DNA from: Longimonas sp046498435 | GTDB lineage: Bacteria > Bacteroidota > Rhodothermia > Rhodothermales > Salinibacteraceae | Direction of reading: 5' to 3' | DNA length: 5,811 bases | Assembly (NCBI RefSeq): GCF_046498435.1 | Contig: NZ_JAWOAR010000344.1 | Span: forward strand, 1-5,811 | Shown here: positions 1 to 4,659 of the stretch, piece after piece | How the letters are laid out: each line of letters starts with the position of its first letter | Numbering within the stretch: position 1 is the stretch's first letter | Made by a program: the position numbers and the translations under genes | Notes under the pieces: generated by a model | What the model was told of the DNA's origin: nothing | Databases searched by the model: none | Seen by the model: only the letters and a program-made list of their open reading frames with translations

Positions 1-12
1 CTGTCTCATCCC

Positions 13-732
13 ATGACGTACGCAGATCCGCTTCGCATCCCCCCGCAACGCCCAACTGCCATGCAACACGATTCCATGCAGCCCGCCCGCATGCCGCAAT
101 GGGCGGTGCCGTACATCTACACCGCCATTGCCCCCACGCACGACTGGCTGGCGGTTCTGGTGGAAGCGAAGGCCCGTGCCTTCGGACTCCAGCAACTCGC
201 AGTACAGAACGGCGAGCATGTGCTGGAGGTGGCCGTGGGCACGGGGCTCTCGTTCACCGACCTCGTAGCCGCCAACCCCGACGGCTGGACCGAGGGGCTC
301 GACCGCACACCCGCCATGCTGCGACAGACGGCCCGCCGCATGCAGAAGGCGCCCCACCAGCAATTCGGACTGCGCCTGGGCGATGCGTACGCCCTTCCGT
401 ATCCCGATAACACCTTCGACGCGGTCCTCAACAGCTACATGTTCGACATGCTGCCGGTGTCGGACTTCGCGACCGTACTGCGCGAGTTTCAGCGCGTGCT
501 GAAGCCGGGCGGGCGGTGCGTCTGCATCAACATGACCGTGCCCACCCACTGGACCGAGCGGCTGTGGGATACGCTCTACGCTATCTTTCCCCCGCTTCTG
601 GGCGGATGTCGCGGCATTACGCTGGCCCCGTCGATGCATGAAGCCGGGTTTGCAGAGGTGCAGCGCACCCGCATCGTGCAGCGCACGTTTCCGTCGGAAG
701 TGGTGATGGCATCCGTTGAAAACAGCGCATAG
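13..732 (+). CDS. Class I SAM-dependent methyltransferase, UbiE/Methyltransf_11-like
   Basis: This is a predicted 239-residue soluble enzyme transferring a methyl group from S-adenosylmethionine to an unknown acceptor. The Rossmann-type SAM fold can be followed in order. Motif I is VLEVAVGTG (about 70-79), a variant of the usual VLD.GCGTG that keeps G-T-G. The acidic post-I strand is GLDRTPAML (95-103), GDA lies at 123-125, motif IV-like PDNTFDAVLN at 131-140, and the family hallmark RVLKPGG at 161-167. The C-terminal part (GITLAPSMHEAGF) resembles the usual end of small-molecule methyltransferases. Length fits the UbiE/COQ5-like group, but nothing nearby points to quinone synthesis, so no symbol is given. 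In-frame ATGs at 61, 76 and 91 are alternative starts; the first 25 or so residues look unstructured, so the true start may be internal. The gene ends 107 bases before the PLP enzyme, which has its own candidate promoter. Confidence 0.88.
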   Translation: MTYADPLRIPPQRPTAMQHDSMQPARMPQWAVPYIYTAIAPTHDWLAVLVEAKARAFGLQQLAVQNGEHVLEVAVGTGLSFTDLVAANPDGWTEGLDRTPAMLRQTARRMQKAPHQQFGLRLGDAYALPYPDNTFDAVLNSYMFDMLPVSDFATVLREFQRVLKPGGRCVCINMTVPTHWTERLWDTLYAIFPPLLGGCRGITLAPSMHEAGFAEVQRTRIVQRTFPSEVVMASVENSA

Positions 733-766
733 CCGCCATATCCGATGTAATATAACGCTGAATTCA

Positions 767-795
767 TTGCAATCCGGGTGCAGGGTGCGTACACT
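767..795 (+). promoter_or_regulatory. Candidate sigma-70-type promoter of the PLP enzyme gene
   Basis: TTGCAA (767-772) and TACACT (790-795) are separated by exactly 17 bases, each matching 4 of 6 consensus positions. Predicted start is near 802, giving a 5' untranslated region of about 38 bases before the ATG at 840. The -35 hexamer and spacing are the same as in the candidate trpL promoter at 2330-2358, which supports both. No operator or riboswitch-like fold is evident between 796 and 839. Confidence 0.45.
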
Positions 796-839
796 TCCTG
801 TGTTACACATTCTGCTTACTTCGGGCCCTACCGCAGTCT

Positions 840-1802
840 ATGCATACTTCCTCTGCCTCCCCGGTTGCCTCGCCCTTTGCCACCGATGACCCCGTGCTGA
901 GCCTCATTGGCAACACGCCGATGGTTGCGTACCCGGGTGTTGAGAACGAGCGCGTGCTCTGCAAGATGGAGTCGATGAATCCGACCGGCTCTATGAAAGA
1001 TCGCATCGCGATGGGCATTCTCACCGAAGCGGTGCGCACCCAGAACATCGATACAGTCGTGGAGGCAAGCTCGGGCAACACGGCAGGCGCGGTAGCACTG
1101 GTCGCCAACCGGCTCGGACTGCGGTGCATCCTGACATGCCCCGAGGGCAGCAGCCGCCAGAAGTTTGGTTACATGAAGGCGTTCGGGGCCGAGGTGCACG
1201 AATGCCCGCGCGTCTCCTCCGACGATCCCAACCACTACCGGGCCACTGCCCAGCGCCTGGCCGAGGAGAACGACGGCTTTCTGATGAACCAGTACTACAA
1301 CCAGTCGAATCCGGGCGTGCATGCGCAGTGGACGGGTCCGGAGGTGTGGGCCCAGGCGGGCGACCGCATGACGCATCTGGTCTGCGCCATGGGCACGGGC
1401 GGACTCATCAGCGGCACCGCACGGCACGTAAAAGAGCAGGCTGCCGAAGCTGGGCGTCCGGTTACCGTTGTGGGGGTGGATGCCGAGTGCTCGAACATTG
1501 CCACCGCATTTTACGACGAACCCGAGCGTCCGTACGACACCGCTGTAGAGGGCCTCGGCAAAGGCGGCAAGCTGCCTACCATGTGGTTTGAGTACCTGGA
1601 CGAGATGCGCCGCGTGACCGACGACGAGGCGTTCGATCAAGCCCGCCGCGCGGCCCGCGAAAACGGCATGCTCATTGGGCCCAGCGCCGGAGCCGCCCTC
1701 AAGATTGCCTGCGACATCAGCCAGTCCGACCCCGCCGCCACGGTCGTTACCATCATCTGCGACGGCGGCGACCAGTACTTTGATACGCTGTTTGGGGTGT
1801 GA
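840..1802 (+). CDS. PLP-dependent cysteine synthase / cystathionine beta-synthase family protein
   Basis: This is a 320-residue fold-type II PLP enzyme, expected to make cysteine from an activated serine and sulfide, or to run a related beta-replacement. Visible landmarks: SLIGNTPMV (21-29), the opening signature of the family; Lys53 in GSMKDR, the expected Schiff-base lysine; SSGNT (77-81), the substrate carboxylate loop; GTGG (185-188), the PLP phosphate loop; and GPSAG (280-284). Several motifs differ from classical CysK: SMKDR instead of S.KDR with Val, SSGNTAG instead of TSGNTG, NQYYNQSNPGVH in place of the asparagine loop, and a C-terminus ICDGGDQYFDTLF where CysK has P.SGERYLST. The asparagine loop looks more like that of cystathionine beta-synthases, but there is no C-terminal CBS domain pair. 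Cysteine synthase, CBS or another beta-replacing lyase are all possible, so no symbol is assigned. The start at 840 places the family signature at the usual distance. Confidence 0.9.
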   Translation: MHTSSASPVASPFATDDPVLSLIGNTPMVAYPGVENERVLCKMESMNPTGSMKDRIAMGILTEAVRTQNIDTVVEASSGNTAGAVALVANRLGLRCILTCPEGSSRQKFGYMKAFGAEVHECPRVSSDDPNHYRATAQRLAEENDGFLMNQYYNQSNPGVHAQWTGPEVWAQAGDRMTHLVCAMGTGGLISGTARHVKEQAAEAGRPVTVVGVDAECSNIATAFYDEPERPYDTAVEGLGKGGKLPTMWFEYLDEMRRVTDDEAFDQARRAARENGMLIGPSAGAALKIACDISQSDPAATVVTIICDGGDQYFDTLFGV

Positions 1803-1812
1803 GCGTCATCTA

Positions 1813-1844
1813 TGCCTCCATTCAGCCGCACCCGCAATGAGGCA
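1813..1844 (+). terminator. Stem-loop just after the PLP enzyme gene
   Basis: Ten bases past the stop codon, TGCCTC-C-ATT (1813-1822) can pair with AATGAGGCA (1836-1844): nine base pairs with one bulged C and a 13-base loop. No T-run follows, so it is not a standard intrinsic terminator. It may mark or protect the 3' end of the transcript. The pairing is seen directly; its role is inferred. Confidence 0.35.
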
Positions 1845-1936
1845 GAGAAGAACACAGGATCTATCTTGCCTACCGTACTGTTTCTTTTCTCAAAACAAGG
1901 AAGCGGCGACTTGCTTTCACGCAACAACAAAATGAT

Positions 1937-2170
1937 ATGGACTGGCGCAATCGTATTACCAGCGATCCTGAGGTGCTAACTGGAAAGCCCGTCATTAGCG
2001 GTACGCGGCTTTCAGTTGAGCATGTCCTCGGACTGTTGGAGAATGGATGGAGCGAAACCGATATCCTGGAAAGTTACCCCCATCTGGAATCAGAAGACGT
2101 GCGCGCGTGCCTCGCATACGCTCGCGAAGTGCTCTCCGAAGAACGTCTCTACCACGCACCACAGTCATGA
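1937..2170 (+). CDS. DUF433 family protein (antitoxin-like, winged-helix)
   Basis: This 77-residue protein has the DUF433 pattern almost throughout: RITSDPEVLTGKPVISGTRLSVEHVLGLLENGWSETDI-type residues over about 5-44, then a second helical segment (SYPHLESEDVRACLAYAREV) over about 46-65. Family members are short DNA-binding-like proteins that commonly lie directly upstream of a DUF5615 PIN-like toxin and are regarded as antitoxins. Here no intact toxin follows: the stop overlaps an ATGA start whose frame closes after 26 codons (see 2167-2247). The start at 1937 is preceded by an A-rich stretch and gives the family's usual N-terminus. Function as an antitoxin is family knowledge; whether this lone copy still has a target is unknown. 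Confidence 0.85.
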   Translation: MDWRNRITSDPEVLTGKPVISGTRLSVEHVLGLLENGWSETDILESYPHLESEDVRACLAYAREVLSEERLYHAPQS

Positions 2171-2247
2171 AGCAGCGTGTGCTTGCAAAGTCCCTGAGTT
2201 CCAACTGTCGGGGAGCTCCCTCGGCTGCGCTCGGGATGACTGCATAA
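2167..2247 (+). pseudogene. Possible stub of a DUF5615-type toxin gene
   Basis: A 26-codon frame starts with an ATG overlapping the DUF433 stop by four bases (ATGA), the arrangement usual for DUF433-DUF5615 pairs. The first residues, MKQRVLAKSLS, weakly recall the toxin start of the form MKRVLLDESLP, but the key acidic residue is not present. The remainder of the frame is encoded by an interspersed-repeat-like sequence (SSNCRGAPSAALGMT). One reading is a toxin gene cut off by the repeat; a chance frame is equally possible. Confidence 0.2.
2207..2240 (+). repeat. Interspersed-repeat-like intergenic element
   Basis: This 34-base stretch contains the perfect palindrome GGGAGCTCCC (2211-2220), followed by CTCGG twice in direct orientation and ending TCGGGATGAC. 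Sequences of this style, which translate as APSAALGMT or a close variant, are familiar as dispersed intergenic elements in many bacterial genomes. Only one copy lies in this window, so the repeat status rests on that resemblance and not on copies seen here. Confidence 0.4.
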
Positions 2248-2262
2248 GAGAACCATCGACAC

Positions 2263-2293
2263 CTCCATCCCTCCATCCTTCCATCCCTCCCCC
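2263..2293 (+). repeat. Short pyrimidine-rich tandem repeat (YTCCATCC units)
   Basis: Three adjacent 8-base units YTCCATCC (2263-2270, 2271-2278, 2279-2286) are followed by a partial unit and a C-run to 2293. The + strand is nearly all pyrimidine and the - strand carries a matching series of GG and GGG runs. It lies in the gene-free stretch between DUF433 and the trp leader. No function is evident; length change by slippage is possible. Confidence 0.6.
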
Positions 2294-2329
2294 AAAGCAA
2301 ATCCCAAACAAGATCTTCAACCCACCCGC

Positions 2330-2358
2330 TTGCAACCCCCGCAGGTCACTCGTATATA
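2330..2358 (+). promoter_or_regulatory. Candidate promoter of the trpL-trpE transcript
   Basis: TTGCAA (2330-2335) and TATATA (2353-2358) are spaced by 17 bases, each matching 4 of 6 sigma-70 consensus positions. A start seven bases past the -10 element falls on 2365, the A of the leader peptide's first ATG. The transcript would then be leaderless. Position directly before a leader peptide, and the same -35 and spacing as at 767-795, make it credible. No TrpR-like operator palindrome is visible around it. Confidence 0.6.
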
Positions 2359-2364
2359 CATAGC

Positions 2365-2445
2365 ATGATGAACTTACGCCCCCAACACATTGCTGCATGG
2401 TGGTGGTGCACCCGGGTTTCTGGGCACACCCTCCGCCACGGGTAG
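2365..2445 (+). CDS. trpL: trp operon leader peptide with three tandem Trp codons
   Basis: This is a 26-codon frame from ATG ATG (2365-2370) to TAG (2443-2445), reading MMNLRPQHIAA, then WWW (2398-2406), then CTRVSGHTLRHG. Three adjacent TGG codons in a short frame directly upstream of trpE are the hallmark of a tryptophan attenuator leader peptide. The peptide itself needs no function: its translation senses charged tRNA-Trp. The Trp codons overlap RNA segment 1 and the last four codons plus stop overlap segment 2, so a ribosome stalled at Trp leaves segment 2 free, while one at the stop codon covers it. No Shine-Dalgarno sequence precedes it; the predicted transcription start at 2365 suggests leaderless initiation. 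Either ATG could be the start. Confidence 0.9.
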   Translation: MMNLRPQHIAAWWWCTRVSGHTLRHG

Positions 2446-2462
2446 CGCATCCGTTGCGCCCC
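2440..2462 (+). other. Small hairpin between attenuator segments 2 and 3
   Basis: GCGCA (2445-2449) pairs with TGCGC (2455-2459) around a five-base loop. GGG (2440-2442) can add three pairs with CCC (2460-2462) across a two-base bulge. The inner five pairs would fit inside the loop of the 2:3 antiterminator and could shorten its effective span; the outer three would compete with it. Role uncertain. Confidence 0.45.
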
Positions 2463-2478
2463 ATATTTGTGCTCGTTG

Positions 2479-2513
2479 ACCCGCTGTCGCCCATGCAGAC
2501 AGTGGGTTTTTTT
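2479..2513 (+). terminator. Intrinsic terminator of the trp attenuator
   Basis: ACCCGCTGTC (2479-2488) pairs with GACAGTGGGT (2498-2507) through ten base pairs, one of them G-U, around a nine-base loop. Seven T's (2507-2513) follow at once. This is a textbook Rho-independent terminator, placed 26 bases before the trpE ATG and after no long gene, so it must act on the trpE leader transcript. Confidence 0.9.
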
Positions 2514-2539
2514 CGTTTGTCGCCTTGCCCCCGTTTCCC

Positions 2540-4045
2540 ATGACGTTCGACGACTTCGCTGCACGCATCGAATCGGCTCGTGCCGATACCGGCGGCCCGC
2601 TTGTTGTGCCGCTGCATCGCCGCCGCAGTGCCGACCTGCTCACACCGGTGTCGGCGTTTCTGGCGCTGCGCGAGAACGCAGACTTCCCGTTCCTGCTCGA
2701 AAGCGTAGAGGGCGGCGAGAAGCTGGCGCGCTACTCGTTTCTGGGTGGCAATCCCTACCGTGTGGTACGCGCCACCGAGCACGGTGCCAACGTGTCCATG
2801 ACCACCCGGCGGGATGCCGATGGCCTGGGCACGCCCGACGATTCGGGGACCATCTTCGACGTGCTAACACGTCTTACCGAGCCGTTCACCGAACTGCCCA
2901 CGCCCGAACTCCCTCGCCTACAGAGCGGTGCGGTCGGATACATGGGATACGACACCGTGCGCCTCATCGAAGACCTGCCCGATGCGCCCCCCGACACCCT
3001 CGGCCTGCCCGACGCGGTCTGGGGATTCTACGATACCCTCGCAGCCTTCGATCATGTGCGGCATCAGCTTGTGGTGATGGCAAGCGCATTCGTATCCCCC
3101 GATACCGATCTACGCAGCGCCTACGACGATGCCACGCAGCGGCTCGATCAGCTGGAGGCGCAGCTTAACGCCCCTGCCGCACATCCCGATCCGCTCGAAC
3201 TGCCGTCGCCCGATATCACATCGAACTTCGAGCGCGACGCTTTCGAGCAGGCCGTACGCGATGCCAAGCAGCACATCGTGGATGGCGACATCTTTCAGGT
3301 GGTGCTCTCGCAGCGCTTCGAGTCCACCTTTCGCGGCGACCGCTTCAACCTGTACCGTGCCCTCCGGCAGGTGAACCCGTCACCGTATCTGTTCTACCTC
3401 GACTTCGACGACGTGGCGCTGGTAGGCTCCTCGCCCGAGGTCCTCGTTCGCGTAGAAGACGACCGCGCCGAGGTGCTGCCTATTGCGGGGACGCGTCCAC
3501 GGGGCGACACCGAAGCCGAGGACCAGGCCCTGGCCAACGAACTGGCCGCCGATCCCAAAGAACGCGCCGAACACCTCATGCTCGTGGATCTGGGCCGCAA
3601 CGACCTGGGACGTGTGTGCGACTACCAGTCGATCAACGTGGACCGCTACGCCTTCATTGAGCGCTACTCGCATGTGATGCACATCGTGTCGTCGGTGTCG
3701 GGCACGGTGCGGGGCGAGCGTACGCCCATGGAGGTGCTGGCCGCGTGCTTCCCGGCGGGTACCGTCAGCGGCGCGCCGAAAGTGCGGGCCATGGAGCTAA
3801 TCGACGCCTTCGAGCCCACGCGGCGTGGCGTGTATGCGGGCGCGGTGGGCTACCTCGACTTTTCGGGCACGCTCGACACCTGCATCGCTATCCGCACCAT
3901 GGTGGTGCGTGGCGATACGGTGTACGTGCAGGCCGGTGCAGGCATTGTAGCCGACAGCGACCCGGCCTCCGAGTACGAAGAAACCCGCAACAAAGCCGCC
4001 GCGCTTCACGAAGCACTGCAAGTAGCGACCGACGACCTGCTGTAG
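2540..4045 (+). CDS. trpE: Anthranilate synthase component I
   Basis: This 501-residue enzyme converts chorismate to anthranilate, the first committed step of tryptophan synthesis, using ammonia supplied by the TrpG amidotransferase. The N-terminal domain holds LLES (52-55), the motif of the tryptophan feedback site, followed by the conserved LARYSFLGGNPY. The chorismate-binding domain begins near 235 (HIVDGDIFQVVLSQRF) and contains NPSPYLFYL, GSSPEVLV, PIAGTRPRG (314-322), LMLVDLGRNDLGRV, FPAGTVSGAPK (404-414) and the C-terminal block QAGAGIVADSDP..EYEET (about 465-482). All expected active-site segments are present and length is normal for stand-alone TrpE; there is no fused TrpG, and trpG is not in this window. 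ATG at 2540 is chosen over an in-frame TTG at 2525. Expression is predicted to be controlled by the attenuator directly upstream, in addition to feedback inhibition of the enzyme. Confidence 0.97.
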   Translation: MTFDDFAARIESARADTGGPLVVPLHRRRSADLLTPVSAFLALRENADFPFLLESVEGGEKLARYSFLGGNPYRVVRATEHGANVSMTTRRDADGLGTPDDSGTIFDVLTRLTEPFTELPTPELPRLQSGAVGYMGYDTVRLIEDLPDAPPDTLGLPDAVWGFYDTLAAFDHVRHQLVVMASAFVSPDTDLRSAYDDATQRLDQLEAQLNAPAAHPDPLELPSPDITSNFERDAFEQAVRDAKQHIVDGDIFQVVLSQRFESTFRGDRFNLYRALRQVNPSPYLFYLDFDDVALVGSSPEVLVRVEDDRAEVLPIAGTRPRGDTEAEDQALANELAADPKERAEHLMLVDLGRNDLGRVCDYQSINVDRYAFIERYSHVMHIVSSVSGTVRGERTPMEVLAACFPAGTVSGAPKVRAMELIDAFEPTRRGVYAGAVGYLDFSGTLDTCIAIRTMVVRGDTVYVQAGAGIVADSDPASEYEETRNKAAALHEALQVATDDLL

Positions 4046-4059
4046 TCATCGACAGCCAA

Positions 4060-4081
4060 ACCCGCCCGCCCCGTTGCGGGT
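4060..4081 (+). terminator. Weak GC hairpin after trpE
   Basis: ACCCGC (4060-4065) can pair with GCGGGT (4076-4081) around a ten-base loop; a shifted alternative uses CCCGC at 4065-4069. No T-run follows, so complete termination is unlikely and read-through into the next gene is plausible. Confidence 0.25.
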
Positions 4082-4128
4082 ACGTGCATTTACATCCTGT
4101 ATTCTTGATTTTGCCCCTGTACACTGTC

Positions 4129-4599
4129 ATGCCGAATCCCATTGCCGAGGCCCTTCTTGGAAAAGGTTGGATGGGCCGCACTATTAGCCGCGAAGAGACG
4201 GTCGAACACCTAAATCCGCTCGTAGAAGCCCACATTAAGCTGAACCACGCCTACCGCGCTGTTGTGCGTGTAGCTGATGATCCACGCGTGGTGGAGGCGC
4301 TCGAATCGCTCCTGAAAACAGCCCGTGCCGATGTGGGCAAGCTCTCGGAGACGATCTTCAGCGCCGGCGGCGCTGCTTACAACGGCACCGACCTGGAGCC
4401 CGAAGACTTCGACCTGGGTCCCGATCTGGACGCCGCGCTCCCTAATCTCATCGAGCAGGAGGAAGCGTTTCAGGACGATGTCAAGACCGAGCGCAACGAT
4501 GTGGAGCATCAGATGCGCACACGGGCCATTCTGGAGCTGGTACGCGATAACAGCCAGGAGCGCCTTAGTGTGCTCAAGCGCATCAAAAAACGCCGCTAA
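4129..4599 (+). CDS. Uncharacterised helical protein between trpE and trpS
   Basis: This is a 156-residue acidic protein I do not recognise. It appears almost entirely helical, in four segments: about 22-50 (ETVEHLNPLVEAHIKLNH...), 52-79 (PRVVEALESLLKTARADVGK...), 98-124 (PDLDAALPNLIEQEEAFQDDV...) and 125-156 ending in the basic tail KRIKKRR. This suggests a four-helix bundle, and ferritin-like superfamily proteins have that layout, but the paired ExxH metal motifs of di-iron members are not seen, so an iron role is not claimed. There is no signal peptide or membrane segment. ATG at 4129 is chosen although the frame stays open far upstream inside trpE; the codons before it are a trpE shadow. 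It lies 83 bases after trpE and 60 before trpS on the same strand, so co-transcription with trpS is likely. Confidence 0.8.
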   Translation: MPNPIAEALLGKGWMGRTISREETVEHLNPLVEAHIKLNHAYRAVVRVADDPRVVEALESLLKTARADVGKLSETIFSAGGAAYNGTDLEPEDFDLGPDLDAALPNLIEQEEAFQDDVKTERNDVEHQMRTRAILELVRDNSQERLSVLKRIKKRR

Positions 4600-4659
4600 A
4601 CAGCGGTGCCTGCTCCATCCCTCTGCATCCCCAACGATTTTCTGACTGCTCCCAGCCGT

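Larger units (their letters stand above)
2398..2513 (+). promoter_or_regulatory. Tryptophan transcription attenuator (segments 1 to 4)
   Basis: Hand folding gives the classical mutually exclusive set. Pairing 1:2: GTGGTGG (2400-2406, the Trp codons) with CCGCCAC (2433-2439), seven pairs with one G-U; an inner stem TGC-CC (2407-2412, A2410 bulged) with GGGCA (2422-2426) adds to it. Pairing 2:3, the antiterminator: 2434-2443 with 2479-2489, ten pairs including CGGGT with ACCCG, one mismatch (2436/2487) and one bulge (2484). Pairing 3:4: the terminator at 2479-2507. With Trp scarce, the ribosome stalls on segment 1, 2:3 forms and trpE is transcribed. With Trp plentiful, it reaches the stop codon at 2443, masks segment 2 and allows termination. 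Without translation, 1:2 forms and termination is also favoured. Pairings are seen in the sequence; the switching is inferred from the known mechanism. Confidence 0.85.

Noticed and set aside
723..760. Terminator after the methyltransferase (CAGCG with CGCTG)
   Set aside because: Only five pairs around a 28-base loop and no T-run.
828..1640. 270-codon - strand frame opposite the PLP enzyme gene
   Set aside because: It is an antisense shadow of a clearly identified gene and shows no domain.
2525..2539. TTG at 2525 as trpE start
   Set aside because: It would lie 11 bases after the terminator T-run and add five residues with no family match; ATG at 2540 gives a normal TrpE N-terminus.
2365..2539. 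T-box riboswitch or TRAP-binding leader before trpE
   Set aside because: No T-box sequence or long specifier stem and no series of spaced GAG/UAG triplets; the Trp-codon leader peptide explains the terminator.
2165..2782. 205-codon - strand frame across the trp leader
   Set aside because: It spans repeats, the attenuator and the trpE start; low-complexity translation, no family features.
2540..4045. TrpE-TrpG fusion
   Set aside because: The protein ends right after the chorismate-binding C-terminal block; no glutamine amidotransferase motifs follow.
4074..4105. Promoter before the 156-residue protein gene (TTGCGG with TGTATT or TATTCT)
   Set aside because: Spacing is 18 or 20 bases with poor hexamers; too weak to annotate, though it would matter for the operon question.
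3745..4128. Upstream extension of the 156-residue protein's open frame into trpE
   Set aside because: This stretch is the out-of-frame reading of the conserved C-terminal part of trpE; the Arg/Gly/Ala-rich translation shows no domain.
4606..4659. GTG at 4606 as trpS start
   Set aside because: It starts six bases past the previous stop and adds 18 residues unlike TrpRS; ATG at 4660 fits the family.
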